Source: Plantibacter flavus (GTDB taxonomy: Bacteria > Actinomycetota > Actinomycetes > Actinomycetales > Microbacteriaceae). From it: 64,000 nucleotides of DNA. The stretch spans positions 1,488,001-1,552,000 of the forward strand of contig NZ_CP019402.1 in the NCBI RefSeq assembly GCF_002024505.1, in the 5' to 3' direction. Positions 15,504 through 25,025 of this stretch are shown here, in pieces. Within the stretch, counting starts at the first letter, position 1. Each line of letters starts with the position of its first letter. A program made the translations under genes and the position numbers. Under the pieces are notes generated by a model. The model did not search any database, was not told where the DNA came from, and saw only the letters and a program-made list of their open reading frames with translations.

Positions 15504-16220
15504 TCAGCGGTTGTAGACCGGGGCGATCGCGATCAGCAGGATCCCGGTCCAGTGGCAGAGGAACGCGAGCACCGTGCACAGGTGGAAGAGCTCGTGGAAC
15601 CCGAACCGCCCCGGCCAGGGGTTCGGTCGCTTCATCGCGTACATGACCGCGCCGACCGTGTAGAACAGGCCACCGGCGGCGACGAGCACCATCGTGGTGA
15701 AGTTGCCGCGGGCGATGTCGCCGAGGTACGCGACCGCACCCCACCCGAGTGCCAGGTAGAGCGGGACGTACAGCCACCGCGGGGCGTTGATCCAGAACAC
15801 GCGGAAACCGATGCCGAGGAGCGCGCCGCCCCAGACGAGCACGAGCAGGAGGTTGCCCTGCGCCGGTGGTAGCGCGAGCACGGCGAGCGGCGTGTAGGTG
15901 CCGGCGATCAACAGGAAGATGTTGGCGTGGTCGATCCGCTTGAGGAGGAGCTTGACCGAGGGGCGCCAGGAGAACCGGTGGTAGAGCGCCGAGTTCCCGA
16001 AGAGCAGCATCGAGGTGAGCACGAACACCGTCGAACTCCACTTCGCGGCCGCACCCTGTGCGAGCACGACGAGGACGATGCCGGCGACGATCGAGATGGG
16101 GAAGATCCCGGCGTGCAGCCATCCGCGCCAGGTCGGTTTGACCTCCTCCGGTGCGGCGGCATCGTCGGCGGCGACCTCGAGCAACGGCAGCTTCGGCAGC
16201 TCGGGATCTCCACTCGTCAT
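15504..16220 (-). CDS. trhA: Hemolysin III / TrhA family membrane protein
   Basis: A 238-residue seven-helix protein of the hemolysin III (PAQR-like, UPF0073) family. Conserved elements include NSALYHRFSW, the DHANIFLLIAGTYTP segment and the C-terminal GFHELFHLCTVLAFLCHW, whose His residues are the presumed metal ligands with the early S/H. The name is historical; family members (YqfA/TrhA) act in membrane fluidity homeostasis. It is convergent with the mca operon and divergent from the prenyltransferase gene, as in the mycobacterial locus. Confidence 0.93.
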   Translation of the reverse strand: MTSGDPELPKLPLLEVAADDAAAPEEVKPTWRGWLHAGIFPISIVAGIVLVVLAQGAAAKWSSTVFVLTSMLLFGNSALYHRFSWRPSVKLLLKRIDHANIFLLIAGTYTPLAVLALPPAQGNLLLVLVWGGALLGIGFRVFWINAPRWLYVPLYLALGWGAVAYLGDIARGNFTTMVLVAAGGLFYTVGAVMYAMKRPNPWPGRFGFHELFHLCTVLAFLCHWTGILLIAIAPVYNR

Positions 16221-16278
16221 GGGTCCAGGATACGGGGTGGCACGGAACCCGTACTGGGAGCGATGCAGGAAACTGCAC

Positions 16279-16291
16279 TAGCGTTGCAGGG
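16279..16291 (+). promoter_or_regulatory. -10 element with leaderless start (prenyltransferase)
   Basis: TAGCGT (16279-16284) is followed after 6 nt by GTGATG, so the transcript probably starts at the GTG (16291) or the ATG (16294). No ribosome binding site is evident. Confidence 0.45.
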
Positions 16292-17076
16292 TGATGACGA
16301 GGCATTCCGCACCGGTGGACGGCTTCCTGTACGGCGTCTACGCACGGCGCCTCCGGAAGGCGCTCACTCCGCAGACGCTGCCGCACCATGTCGCGATGAT
16401 CATCGACGGCAACCGGCGGTGGGCCAAGCAGCTCGGGTACGACACCGCGGCGCACGGCCACCGGGCCGGTGCGGCGAAGATGCGCGAGTTCCTGACCTGG
16501 TGCGACGATCTCGGCATCGGCGTCGTCACCCTGTACCTGCTGTCGAGCGACAACCTGGTGAACCGCGCACCGGACGAGCTGGACGACCTCGTCGACATCA
16601 TCGCCGACCTCGCCGAGGGGCTGTCGCACTACCGTGACTGGCGCGTGAAGCACGTCGGTTCGAGCGACGGGCTCCCGGAGTCGCTGCGCACGGCGTTGAC
16701 GAGTGCCGAGGAGCGCACGGCCGACCGTGCTGGCATGCACATCAACCTCGCGGTCGGCTACGGCGGTCGCACCGAGATCGTGGACGCGATGCGCGCGATC
16801 GTCGCCAAGCACCACCTCGAGGGTCGGAGCCTGGAAGACCTCGCAGCGCTGCTCACCCCCGACCTCATCGGTGAGCACCTCTACACGGGAGGCCAGCCCG
16901 ACCCCGACCTCGTCATCCGCACCAGCGGCGAACAGCGGATGAGCGACTTCATGCTCTGGCAGAGCGCCCATAGCGAGTTCTACTTCGTCGAGGCGCTCGG
17001 GCCCGACCTCCGTGAGGTCGACTTCCTCCGCGCCCTCCGCGACTTCTCCAGGCGTCAGCGGCGGTTCGGCGGATGA
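16291..17076 (+). CDS. Isoprenyl transferase (cis-prenyl diphosphate synthase)
   Basis: A 261-residue UppS/Z-FPP synthase family enzyme condensing IPP with an allylic diphosphate. The catalytic Asp is D39 in VAMIIDGNRRWAKQ; the C-terminal RTSGEQRMSDFMLWQ motif binds IPP. Product length (short-chain Z,E-FPP or C55 undecaprenyl diphosphate) is not readable. In M. tuberculosis the syntenic Rv1086 makes Z,E-FPP, so I do not assign uppS. The start is GTG 16291 or ATG 16294. The stop overlaps the next gene by 4 nt. Confidence 0.92.
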   Translation: MMTRHSAPVDGFLYGVYARRLRKALTPQTLPHHVAMIIDGNRRWAKQLGYDTAAHGHRAGAAKMREFLTWCDDLGIGVVTLYLLSSDNLVNRAPDELDDLVDIIADLAEGLSHYRDWRVKHVGSSDGLPESLRTALTSAEERTADRAGMHINLAVGYGGRTEIVDAMRAIVAKHHLEGRSLEDLAALLTPDLIGEHLYTGGQPDPDLVIRTSGEQRMSDFMLWQSAHSEFYFVEALGPDLREVDFLRALRDFSRRQRRFGG

Positions 17077-18239
17077 GCCGGTCCACGCCCGCCTCGGAGC
17101 CGGACGAGCCGGAGACGGCGTCCCGGTTGGAGACCTTCCAAGCGGGATTCGGTGAGGTCGACGGCTATCTCAACTACGGCAGTGTCGGTCCGTTGGCCGC
17201 GTCCGTCGTCCTCGAGGCCGCCCGCTGGAACGACGTGCTCGCGAGTGCGACGCCCGGAACGCTCGGCGCGGTCGACGGGCAAGACGAACGGATGCGGACC
17301 GCCGTCGGGACGCTCACCGGGTTCCGCGCCGACCAGGTCGTCGCCCAGCCCAACACCTCGCAGGGCCTCATGCACGCGATGTTCGGTCTGAGCGGCACGG
17401 TCCTGCTCTCCCGCCTGGAATACCCCACGCTGCCGCTCGCCGCGGAGCGGGCCGCCGAGCACCGGCACGTGCTCACGCCGAGATGGCTCGAGACGCGACG
17501 CGGAAACGTGACGGCTGAGAGCGTGCACGAACAGCTCGACGACACCGTCACCGCCGTGGCCGTGAGCCTCGTCGACTACCGCACCGGATACGTCTGCGAC
17601 CTCGAAGCCGTCCGCGAGGTGATCGGCGACCGCCTCCTGATCGTCGACGCCATCCAGGGCTTCGGCGTGGTCGACGCCCCCTACGCCGTCGCCGACGTGG
17701 TCGCCTCGGGCGGGCAGAAGTGGATGCGCGCAGGCTGGGGCACCGGATTCCTCGCCCTGAGCGACCGCGCCGTCGAGCGGCTCGAGCCGGTCTTCTCGGG
17801 CGTGACCGGCACCGACGAGGCCTGGCCGTTCAGCGCTACCCCGGCACCGAGCGGATCCGTGCGCGCATACTCGATCACCAGGCCCGACCCGCTCGCGGCG
17901 GCGCGGTTCGCGGCGTCCTTGGAGGACACGGTCGCCGTCGGGACCGCGACGGTGCACGCGGCGATCGCCGAGCTCACGGCCGAGGTGATCGAGCTCGCGG
18001 ACGAGTTCGGTGTCGCGGTGGTCTCCTCGCGAGACGAGCACGATCGCGCGGGCATCGTGGTCCTGGAGCCGGAGGAGTCCGTCCTCGACACGCTGTGGAC
18101 CTCGCTCGAGAACCACGGCGTCACCGCGACGATCCGCGCCGGGGCCGTGCGGCTCAGCGTGCACGCCGGTACCAGTCGGCAGACGCTGGACCGACTGCGC
18201 GGTGCGCTGCTCTCGTTCGCGACGGCCGCGAGCTACTGA
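17073..18239 (+). CDS. Aminotransferase class V-fold PLP enzyme
   Basis: A 388-residue fold-type I PLP protein related to cysteine desulfurases, kynureninases and isopenicillin-epimerase-like enzymes. The PLP lysine is K216 in GGQKWMRAGWG and D192 (VDAIQGFGV) would bind the pyridine nitrogen. There is no conserved catalytic Cys loop of the SufS type, so a desulfurase role is unlikely; the substrate is unknown. Its ATG overlaps the prenyltransferase stop (ATGA), indicating cotranscription, although a metabolic link is not obvious. Confidence 0.87.
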   Translation: MSRSTPASEPDEPETASRLETFQAGFGEVDGYLNYGSVGPLAASVVLEAARWNDVLASATPGTLGAVDGQDERMRTAVGTLTGFRADQVVAQPNTSQGLMHAMFGLSGTVLLSRLEYPTLPLAAERAAEHRHVLTPRWLETRRGNVTAESVHEQLDDTVTAVAVSLVDYRTGYVCDLEAVREVIGDRLLIVDAIQGFGVVDAPYAVADVVASGGQKWMRAGWGTGFLALSDRAVERLEPVFSGVTGTDEAWPFSATPAPSGSVRAYSITRPDPLAAARFAASLEDTVAVGTATVHAAIAELTAEVIELADEFGVAVVSSRDEHDRAGIVVLEPEESVLDTLWTSLENHGVTATIRAGAVRLSVHAGTSRQTLDRLRGALLSFATAASY

Positions 18240-18463
18240 GCCGCCGTCCGACCACCGGCGGTCCAGGAGACGGCCCCCATCTGTTCACCTCCCCGTAACA
18301 GGACACGGGGCGTGTCGTCGCATCGATGTCGGTGGCCGGACGTACGTTCATCTCATCGGGCATGGAGCCCGGTCGAGACGGCCACACAAGTTCGGCTCGA
18401 AACCCTGCAGGCGGCCGTTTCGCACAGTGATCCGAGCATCAGATGCTCGGGGTGGGAGTGGTT
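18240..18463 (+). other. Gene-free leader region upstream of phoH2
   Basis: No ORF or RNA gene is recognised in these 224 nt. They hold GTTCACCTCCC (18283-18293) and GTTCATCTCAT (18346-18356), which resemble single repeats of the actinobacterial PHO box, an inverted CTGTT/AACAG pair around the first (18281-18301), and the 19-bp palindrome at 18432. Confidence 0.4.
18432..18450. promoter_or_regulatory. Perfect 19-bp palindrome at the phoH2 start region
   Basis: CCGAGCATC and GATGCTCGG flank a single central A (18432-18450). The right arm contains an in-frame ATG at 18443, and the ribosome site for the preferred GTG begins right after it. It could be a repressor operator or a translation-controlling hairpin. 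Confidence 0.5.
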
Positions 18464-19867
18464 GTGGCCTCGCGAGAAATCCAGAACACGTCAGCCGACA
18501 TCGAGACGCGGGATGCGTCGACGAGACCGAGCCGACGACCTGCCGACCACACGGTGAGCGGGGGAGATCAGGCGCAGGCCGAGATCACCTACGTGCTCGA
18601 CACCTCCGTGCTGCTGTCGGACCCCAAGGCGCTCTTCCGGTTCGCCGAGCACGCCGTCGTCATCCCGGTCGTCGTCATCAGCGAGCTCGAGGGCAAGCGC
18701 AACGACCCCGAGATCGGCTACTTCGCACGTCAAGCACTCCGCATCCTCGACGAGCTCCGCATCGAGCACGAGCGCCTCGACTTCCCGATCCCCGTCGGTG
18801 ACGGCGGATCCCTGCGGGTCGAGCTCAACCACTCGAGCATGGCCTCGCTGCCGTCCGGTCTCCAGCTCGGCGACAACGACTCGCGCATCCTCGCGGTCGC
18901 GCTGAACCTGGCGAACGACGGCCTGACGGTCACGGTGGTGTCCAAGGACCTGCCGCTGCGCGTCAAGGCGGCCTCCATCGGTCTCCAGGCGGAGGAGTAC
19001 CGGGCGGAACTCGCGGTCGACTCCGGCTGGACGGGCATGTCCGAGATCACCCTCGGCTCCGAGGACATGAGCACGCTGTGGGAGCGCGAGGAGGGGACGA
19101 CGCCGATCATCGAGGACCTGCCGATCAACACGGGCCTCGTGATCCACTCCGACCGGGGATCCGCACTCGGGCGGGTCACGGGCAAGCGCAGCTACAAGCT
19201 CGTCCGCGGCGACCGCGACGTCTTCGGTCTGCACGGACGCTCGGCCGAGCAGCGGCTCGCGATCGACCTCCTGCTCGACCCCGAGATCGGGATCCTCTCG
19301 CTGGGAGGTCGAGCCGGGACGGGGAAGTCCGCGCTCGCCCTCTGCGCGGGTCTGGAGGCCGTCCTCGAGCGACAGGCGCACAAGAAGATCATGGTGTTCC
19401 GGCCGCTGTACGCGGTCGGCGGCCAGGAGCTCGGGTACCTGCCCGGCGACCAGGGCGAGAAGATGAACCCCTGGGGACAGGCGATCTTCGACACGCTCGG
19501 CGCGGTCGTCTCGCAGAACGTGCTCGACGAGGTGGTGGAGCGGGGCATCCTCGAGGTGCTGCCGCTGACGCACATCCGAGGCCGTTCGCTCCACGACGCC
19601 TTCGTGATCGTCGATGAGGCGCAGTCGCTCGAACGCAACGTCCTCCTCACGGTCCTCAGCCGGATCGGGCAGAACTCGCGGGTCGTCCTCACGCACGACG
19701 TCGCCCAGCGCGACAACCTGCGCGTCGGCCGCCACGACGGCGTCGCCTCGGTGATCGAGACGCTCAAGGGGCACCCGCTGTTCGCGCACGTCACGCTGAC
19801 GCGCTCGGAGCGCTCGGCCATCGCGGCACTCGTGACCGAGATGCTCGAAGGGAACGAACTGGCCTAG
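18464..19867 (+). CDS. phoH2: PhoH2-type PIN domain - PhoH ATPase fusion
   Basis: A 467-residue protein. The N-terminal PIN nuclease domain begins with [12 protein letters not shown] (first catalytic Asp) and contains [10 protein letters not shown]; the C-terminal PhoH ATPase has Walker [29 protein letters not shown], and Walker B-like VIVDEAQSL. PhoH2 proteins are ATP-dependent RNA helicase/ribonucleases. I prefer GTG at 18464, preceded by GGGGTGGGA, over the ATG at 18443 that lies inside a palindrome. No phoAT-like antitoxin gene is visible upstream; the 224 nt before it hold no ORF. Confidence 0.9.
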   Translation: MASREIQNTSADIETRDASTRPSRRPADHTVSGGDQAQAEITYVLDTSVLLSDPKALFRFAEHAVVIPVVVISELEGKRNDPEIGYFARQALRILDELRIEHERLDFPIPVGDGGSLRVELNHSSMASLPSGLQLGDNDSRILAVALNLANDGLTVTVVSKDLPLRVKAASIGLQAEEYRAELAVDSGWTGMSEITLGSEDMSTLWEREEGTTPIIEDLPINTGLVIHSDRGSALGRVTGKRSYKLVRGDRDVFGLHGRSAEQRLAIDLLLDPEIGILSLGGRAGTGKSALALCAGLEAVLERQAHKKIMVFRPLYAVGGQELGYLPGDQGEKMNPWGQAIFDTLGAVVSQNVLDEVVERGILEVLPLTHIRGRSLHDAFVIVDEAQSLERNVLLTVLSRIGQNSRVVLTHDVAQRDNLRVGRHDGVASVIETLKGHPLFAHVTLTRSERSAIAALVTEMLEGNELA

Positions 19868-19874
19868 CGGCCGT

Positions 19875-19907
19875 CGGCGGAGCGGGCCGGCGAGGCTCGC
19901 TCCGCCG
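19875..19907 (+). terminator. Hairpin after phoH2
   Basis: CGGCGGAGCG (19875-19884) pairs with CGCTCCGCCG (19898-19907), 8 nt after the phoH2 stop. It is GC-rich with no T tract; a probable terminator. Confidence 0.6.
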
Positions 19908-19955
19908 CCTCCGGCCGCCTGTGGAGAACGCCGGAGGCCGGCACGATGATCCTCC

Positions 19956-19968
19956 TATCCTGACGGGA
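19956..19968 (+). promoter_or_regulatory. -10 element with leaderless start (prepilin peptidase)
   Basis: TATCCT (19956-19961) is followed after 6 nt by the ATG at 19968. This is the same arrangement as at several other genes in the window. Confidence 0.5.
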
Positions 19969-20549
19969 TGCCCTCGCGACCGACCTCCACCGGCAGGCGG
20001 CTCCGCCCGCGTGTCGCCACCGCGGCGATGGCCGGCTCGACGCTGCTGCTCGTAGCCGTCACCGTTGCCCTGCTCGGCCCCGGCCCGCGTCCGGTCGTCA
20101 TCGTGCTCGTCTGGCTCGCCTGCATCACGCCGCCGCTCGTGCGCAGCGACGTCGCGGAGCGGCGGCTCCCGAACCGTCTCGTGCTGCCGGCGCTCACCGT
20201 CGCGGTGCCGCTCACGGCCATCGATGCCGCAGTGCGTCAGGTGGCCCCGCTCGAACCGCTCCTGATGGGGTCCGCGGTCGGCGCCGTCCTGTACGCATGC
20301 GCCCTCTTCGGCGGGCTGGGCATGGGGGACGTGAAGCTCGGCGCGCTGCTCGGCCTCGCGGTCGGCTGCTTCGGGACGTCCGCGGTGCTGCTCTTCGCGG
20401 TGGTGTCGGTCTCCTCGGCCGGCCTCGCGGGTGTGGTCGTCGTGCTGGTCGCGCGCTCACGTGGTGGCTCCGCCGGTTGGCGCACGCGCATCCCGTTCGG
20501 TCCGTTCCTGCTGCTCGGCTGCTGGGGCGCGATCACCGCCACGGCGTGA
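19968..20549 (+). CDS. A24 family prepilin peptidase (TadV/CpaA-like)
   Basis: A 193-residue membrane aspartyl peptidase of the short type without the N-terminal methyltransferase domain. Catalytic Asp residues are D61 in RSDVAERRLPNRL and D121 in GMGDVKLG (118-125), each at the cytoplasmic end of a membrane helix. Such enzymes process Flp/Tad prepilins; no pilin or tad genes lie in the window, so its partner locus is elsewhere. It stands alone between phoH2 and the convergent fumC. Confidence 0.88.
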   Translation: MPSRPTSTGRRLRPRVATAAMAGSTLLLVAVTVALLGPGPRPVVIVLVWLACITPPLVRSDVAERRLPNRLVLPALTVAVPLTAIDAAVRQVAPLEPLLMGSAVGAVLYACALFGGLGMGDVKLGALLGLAVGCFGTSAVLLFAVVSVSSAGLAGVVVVLVARSRGGSAGWRTRIPFGPFLLLGCWGAITATA

Positions 20550-20563
20550 CCACACGGATGGAG

Positions 20564-20596
20564 ACGGCCCCGGAACCGCGAGGGTTCCGGGGCCGT
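20564..20596. terminator. Bidirectional terminator prepilin peptidase / fumC
   Basis: A perfect 14-bp stem (20564-20577 with 20583-20596) and a 5-nt loop lie between the convergent stops at 20549 and 20622. Confidence 0.78.
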
Positions 20597-20621
20597 TCGG
20601 TGTTTCGACGAGCGGGTCGAC

Positions 20622-22025
20622 TCAGCCGGGGTGCGTCATCGAGAGGACGTCGAGCGCCGTGTCGAGCTGCTCCTCCGTGATCTCGCCACGTTCGACGAAG
20701 CCGAGGTCGACGACGGCCTCGCGGACGGTGAGACCCTTGGCGACGGAGTGCTTGGCGATCTTCGCCGCCGACTCGTAGCCGATGATCTTGTTCAGCGGGG
20801 TGACGATCGACGGCGAGGAGCCGGCGAGTGCCGCAGCGCGGTCGAGGTTGGCCTCGAGGCCGTCGACGGTCTTGTCGGCGAGGACCCGGGTCGCGTTCGA
20901 GAGGAGACGGATGCTCTCGAGGAGCGCCGTGCCCATGACCGGGATCGCGACGTTGAGCTCGAAGGAGCCCGAGGCGCCGGCCCAGGCGATGGTCGCGTCG
21001 TTGCCGACGACCCGTGCGCCGACCATCAGGACGGCCTCCGGGATCACGGGGTTCACCTTGCCTGGCATGATCGAGGATCCCGGCTGGAGGTCGGGGATGT
21101 GCAGCTCGCCGAGACCGGTGTTCGGGCCGGAGCCCATCCAGCGGAGGTCGTTGCAGATCTTCGTGAGGCTGACCGCGATGACCCGGAGGGCCCCCGAGGC
21201 GTCGACGAGTCCGTCGCGTGCGCCCTGGGCCTCGAAGTGGTCCTGGGCCTCGGTGATGGGCAGCTCGGTCTCCTGCGCGAGCAGCTCGATGACGAGCTGG
21301 GGGAAGCCCTTCGGCGTGTTGATGCCGGTGCCCGTAGCGGTCCCGCCGAGCGGGACCTCTGCGACCCGGGGGAGTGCCGTACGCACACGCTCGATGCCGA
21401 GACGCATCTGGCGCGCGTAGCCACCGAACTCCTGGCCGAGGGTGACCGGCGTGGCGTCCATGAGGTGCGTCCGGCCCGGCTTCACCGCGGTCTTCCACAG
21501 CTCGGCCTTGCGCTCCAGCGAGACGGCCAGGTGGTCGAGGGCCGGGATGAGGTCGTCGATGAGGGCGCTCGTGACGGCGATGTGCACGGAGGTCGGGAAG
21601 ACGTCGTTCGAGGACTGCGAGGCGTTGACGTGGTCGTTGGGGTGCACCGGGCTGCCGAGGCGCGCGCTCGCGAGCGTCGCCAGAACCTCGTTCATGTTCA
21701 TGTTCGACGAGGTGCCGCTGCCGGTCTGGTAGGTGTCGACCGGGAACTGCGCGTCGTGCGCGCCGGTGATGACCTCGTCGGCCGCTGCGGCGATCGCGTC
21801 GGCGACACCCTGGTCGAGGACGCCGAGCTTGGCGTTGGCGAGTGCCGCGGACTTCTTGATCCGGGCCAGTGAGGCGATCTGCGCCGACTCGAGCCCGCTG
21901 CCCGAGATCGGGAAGTTCTCGACCGCCCGCTGCGTCTGCGCACCGTAGAGCGCGTTCGCGGGGACCCGCACCTCACCCATGGTGTCGTGTTCGATGCGGT
22001 ACTCGGTTGCTGAGGTGTCTACCAC
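20622..22025 (-). CDS. fumC: Class II fumarate hydratase
   Basis: A 467-residue fumarase of the aspartase/fumarase superfamily, interconverting fumarate and L-malate in the TCA cycle. The superfamily signature [12 protein letters not shown] is present (about residues 317-328), as are the other conserved regions [14 protein letters not shown] and [16 protein letters not shown]. Length matches the family. The start is GTG at 22025, with GAAGGAG about 10 nt upstream. It is the last gene of xseA-xseB-DUF4245-CA-fumC, with a 67-nt gap to the carbonic anhydrase. Confidence 0.97.
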   Translation of the reverse strand: MVDTSATEYRIEHDTMGEVRVPANALYGAQTQRAVENFPISGSGLESAQIASLARIKKSAALANAKLGVLDQGVADAIAAAADEVITGAHDAQFPVDTYQTGSGTSSNMNMNEVLATLASARLGSPVHPNDHVNASQSSNDVFPTSVHIAVTSALIDDLIPALDHLAVSLERKAELWKTAVKPGRTHLMDATPVTLGQEFGGYARQMRLGIERVRTALPRVAEVPLGGTATGTGINTPKGFPQLVIELLAQETELPITEAQDHFEAQGARDGLVDASGALRVIAVSLTKICNDLRWMGSGPNTGLGELHIPDLQPGSSIMPGKVNPVIPEAVLMVGARVVGNDATIAWAGASGSFELNVAIPVMGTALLESIRLLSNATRVLADKTVDGLEANLDRAAALAGSSPSIVTPLNKIIGYESAAKIAKHSVAKGLTVREAVVDLGFVERGEITEEQLDTALDVLSMTHPG

Positions 22026-22092
22026 GCTGTTCGTTCTCCTTCGTGCGATTGCGGTGGTGCTGCGCTCGACCGGTCGGTGAGCGGGGTGGAGG

Positions 22093-22734
22093 TCATTCGG
22101 GGACGGTGACGTCGCCGATCACGATGTCGGCGACGGCGGTGCCCTCGAGGAGCTTGTAGTTCGCGCCGATGATGGCGACCGTCCCGGCCGCCACGGCGTC
22201 GCTGATGAGCTCGGAGCGCGAGACGACCTCCATGACGGTGCGGCGGAGGTGGCGTCGTCCGACCTCGGAGGTGTCGACGGAGGCCGCGTCGATCGGTGCG
22301 GGGCCGGCGACCGCGCTCACGGCGGGGACGATCTGCTGGATCAGCTGGTCGATGTACGGGGGGAGCGGGGTGGCGTCCTCGATCTGCGAGTCGATCGCCG
22401 CGCGGACGGCGCCGCACTCGTCGTGCGCGAGCACGAGGATGAGTGGGACCTGCAGGACGCCGACGGCGTACTCCAGGGTGCCGAGCACCGAGTCGGAGAC
22501 GATCTGGCCGGCGTTGCGGACGACGAAGAGGTCGCCGAGCCCTTTGTCGAAGATGATCTCGGCCGCGAGGCGGGAGTCGGAGCAGCCGAAGATGACCGCC
22601 TCCGGGGCCTGGGAGTGCGCGAGGGTGGCGCGGCGTTCGACGTCCTGGCGGGGGTGGGCGGGCTGACCGGCGACGAACCGCGCGTTACCGCGCTGCATCT
22701 CGCGCCAGACGGCACCGGGGCGCTTCTGGGTCAT
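22093..22734 (-). CDS. Beta-class carbonic anhydrase
   Basis: A 213-residue beta-carbonic anhydrase interconverting CO2 and bicarbonate. Zinc ligands and catalytic dyad are visible: C51, D53 and R55 in FGCSDSR and H104, C107 in LAHDECGAV. The ATG at 22734 overlaps the DUF4245 stop (ATGA). Beta-CAs supply bicarbonate to carboxylases; the association with fumC and the xse genes is positional and common in this family of bacteria rather than mechanistic. Confidence 0.95.
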   Translation of the reverse strand: MTQKRPGAVWREMQRGNARFVAGQPAHPRQDVERRATLAHSQAPEAVIFGCSDSRLAAEIIFDKGLGDLFVVRNAGQIVSDSVLGTLEYAVGVLQVPLILVLAHDECGAVRAAIDSQIEDATPLPPYIDQLIQQIVPAVSAVAGPAPIDAASVDTSEVGRRHLRRTVMEVVSRSELISDAVAAGTVAIIGANYKLLEGTAVADIVIGDVTVPE

Positions 22735-23426
22735 TCTGAGTCCGTTTCTGCAGGGGCGCCCGACGGGGCGTCGAGGTTGGCGGTGACCCCGGTGCGCACG
22801 GAGCGTGCGACATCGAGGACGTACTCGGGCTTCGCGGTGCCGAACACGGCGATCGTGCTCCGACCGGCGACGGTCGACAGGGCGTACGCGACGTTGCCGT
22901 CGTCGGAGCCGCTGCCGTTCGCGTATTCGACCCACTCGACGCCGTCGATCGTGACGGTTCCGGTGGGGCGTGCTTCGTCGAGCTCGGCGAGGAGCCAGGT
23001 GTCGTTGGCGTCCACGCCTTGCACGAGGCCGACGAACTCGTCGTCGGGGGAGATGAGTCCGACGTTCCAGGAGCGGATGTCGGGCGTGCCGGCGACCGGT
23101 GAGGCTGCGGTGCGGACGTCGGCGTAGTTGCTGCCCCAGTCGTCGCCGAGCTCGGGGGTGAGGAGCGGGACGGGGAGGTCGGGCTGTGCCTGACCGGCGA
23201 GCTGCGCGTAGTCGACGGTCGGTCGTTCCGGGGCTTCACCTCGGGGCACGGCGAGCACGATCACGACCACGAGGCCGACCGTGGCCAGGAGCGACAGGAC
23301 GAGGTTGTTGACGGTCTTGCGCGACCGGTACAGGCGGGAGTTCTCCGCCTTGCGGTCGGCGGTCTCCTGCGGCGTCTCGGGGCGGCCGAGCTCGGCAACG
23401 ACGCGCGGCGGCTTGGTGTCCTTCAC
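22731..23426 (-). CDS. DUF4245 family membrane-anchored protein
   Basis: A 231-residue protein with one membrane helix (about 41-61, [21 protein letters not shown]) and an extracytoplasmic domain containing the DUF4245 pattern ([17 protein letters not shown] near 90-105). I choose GTG at 23426, which overlaps the xseB stop (GTGA). DUF4245 proteins are actinobacterial and uncharacterised; an equivalent (Rv1100, from memory) sits near fum and glpX in mycobacteria. No catalytic motif is visible. Confidence 0.82.
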   Translation of the reverse strand: MKDTKPPRVVAELGRPETPQETADRKAENSRLYRSRKTVNNLVLSLLATVGLVVVIVLAVPRGEAPERPTVDYAQLAGQAQPDLPVPLLTPELGDDWGSNYADVRTAASPVAGTPDIRSWNVGLISPDDEFVGLVQGVDANDTWLLAELDEARPTGTVTIDGVEWVEYANGSGSDDGNVAYALSTVAGRSTIAVFGTAKPEYVLDVARSVRTGVTANLDAPSGAPAETDSE

Positions 23427-23659
23427 CGCGGTGCGTCCGGAGTGCCGGATCCGAGCTGGGCGGCGCGTGCCGCGTCCAACCGTGCCTTCGCGCCGATCAG
23501 CCACTCCTCGCAGCGCTGGGCGAGCTGTTCGCCGCGCTCCCAGAGGCGGAGGGAGTCCTCGAGCGACGCCGAGCCCTGCTCCAGCTCGGACACGACACGC
23601 ACGAGCTCGTCGCGTGCCTGCTCATAGCTGAGCTCCTGGACATCGGAGGGGGTTGGCAT
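23423..23659 (-). CDS. xseB: Exodeoxyribonuclease VII small subunit
   Basis: A 78-residue helical protein with the family core [18 protein letters not shown] and [19 protein letters not shown]. XseB subunits wrap the long helix of XseA to form exonuclease VII, which degrades single-stranded DNA. It starts 9 nt after xseA on the minus strand. Confidence 0.96.
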   Translation of the reverse strand: MPTPSDVQELSYEQARDELVRVVSELEQGSASLEDSLRLWERGEQLAQRCEEWLIGAKARLDAARAAQLGSGTPDAPR

Positions 23660-23668
23660 GCTTCTATC

Positions 23669-24928
23669 CTATTCGTCGTCGGTCCGGGCGGCAGCCGTGG
23701 CCGGGCCGGTACTGGAGGCGCCGATCGCGCCGGAGGCGAGGGTGACCAGGAGCTCCGTCCCGGCGGGGGCGTCGCCCTCCGCACGGATCACCGCGCCACC
23801 CGGGACGCCGGCCTCCGGGTCCGCTCGTTGGACGATGGCGTAGCCGCGGTCGAGCGTGCGCTGCGGTGACAGGGCGCGGAGGTGTGCGCGGAGTTCCGTC
23901 ACCTCGCGCTGGGAGCGCTCGACGGCGCGGTCGATGAGCTCGGCACCCCTGGCGACCGTTCGGGTCAGCTCGTCCGCCCGCGAGTCGACGATCCAGGACG
24001 GGTCGGCGAGCGCGGGACGGGTGCGGAGCGTCGCGAGTCGGTCGATCTCGTGACCGAGCAACGAGGTCACCCGGGAGGACAACCGGACGCGGGCCTGCTG
24101 CACGCGAGCGAACTCCTCCGCGACGTCGGGGACGACCCGCTTGGCGGCATCGGTCGGTGTGGAGGCACGGAGGTCGGCGACGTCGTCGAGCAACGGGCGG
24201 TCCGCCTCGTGGCCGATGGCGCTCACGAGGGGTGTGGTGCAGGCGGCCGCGGCACGGACCACGCGTTCGTCGCTGAACCCGAGGAGGTTCTGGAAGTCGC
24301 CACCGCCGCGCGCGACGATGATGACGTCGACCTCGGGGTCGGCGTCGAGCGTCTGCAGAGCGCTCACGACGTCGCCGGGGGTGCGGTCGCCCTGGACGGC
24401 GGCGTGGACGACGCGGAACCGGACCGAGGGCCAGCGCAGTTCCGCGTTGCGCAGGACGTCTTTCTCGGCGTCGGAGTCCTTGCCGGTGACCAGCCCGATG
24501 CACTGCGGGAGGAACGGGAGCGGCCGCTTGCGCGACGCGTCGAAGAGCCCCTCCTCGGCGAGCTGCCGACGGAGCCGCTCGAGTCGCTCGAGGAGGTCGC
24601 CGATGCCGACGTGCTTCATCGCCATGACCTGCATGGTGAGTGTGCCGCCCTTGAGCCAGTAGTTCGGCTTGACCAACGCGACCACGTGGTCGCCCTGCTT
24701 GAGGTCGGCGGGGATCTTCGCGCGGACGGACGACCAGATGGTGAAGCCGACCGTCGCATCGATCTCGAGGTCTTTGAGCTTGCCGTAGACGTTGCCGCCC
24801 GAGGCGCCCCACTGCGTGATCTCGCCCTCGACCCAGACCGTGCCGAGGCGGTCGATGTAGTCGCGGAGCTTCGTGCCGAGGAGCGCGACCGGCCAGGGGG
24901 CTTCCATGGTGGCCGGTGCATCGCTCAT
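23669..24928 (-). CDS. xseA: Exodeoxyribonuclease VII large subunit
   Basis: A 419-residue XseA: N-terminal OB-fold (about 15-115; VWVEGEITQW, FTIWSS), central catalytic domain with GLVTGKDSDAEKD and the DVIIVARGGGDFQNLLGF segment, and a long helical region. Active-site relatives include TPLVSAIGHEADRPLLDDVADLRASTPTDAA. The first gene of the minus-strand operon, divergent from ispH with 96 nt between the starts. Confidence 0.97.
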   Translation of the reverse strand: MSDAPATMEAPWPVALLGTKLRDYIDRLGTVWVEGEITQWGASGGNVYGKLKDLEIDATVGFTIWSSVRAKIPADLKQGDHVVALVKPNYWLKGGTLTMQVMAMKHVGIGDLLERLERLRRQLAEEGLFDASRKRPLPFLPQCIGLVTGKDSDAEKDVLRNAELRWPSVRFRVVHAAVQGDRTPGDVVSALQTLDADPEVDVIIVARGGGDFQNLLGFSDERVVRAAAACTTPLVSAIGHEADRPLLDDVADLRASTPTDAAKRVVPDVAEEFARVQQARVRLSSRVTSLLGHEIDRLATLRTRPALADPSWIVDSRADELTRTVARGAELIDRAVERSQREVTELRAHLRALSPQRTLDRGYAIVQRADPEAGVPGGAVIRAEGDAPAGTELLVTLASGAIGASSTGPATAAARTDDE

Positions 24929-25012
24929 CCCTCAAGCCTAGCCGCGAGCACCGACGGCGCGCCGGTCGCGGACCACCCGGCCGTTCACGGCCGACTCCCG
25001 AGCGCTGCCGCG

Positions 25013-25025
25013 TAGAATCCACACG
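25013..25025 (+). promoter_or_regulatory. -10 element with leaderless GTG (ispH)
   Basis: TAGAAT (25013-25018) is followed after 6 nt by GTG at 25025, with no ribosome binding site. A clear leaderless arrangement. Confidence 0.6.

Noticed and set aside
14971..17079. Hemolysin III annotated as a toxin
   Set aside because: The family is a PAQR-like membrane homeostasis protein; the name is historical and the context is core metabolism.
18443..18463. ATG at 18443 as the phoH2 start
   Set aside because: It lies within the arm of a perfect palindrome with no ribosome site upstream; GTG at 18464 has GGGGTGGGA in front.
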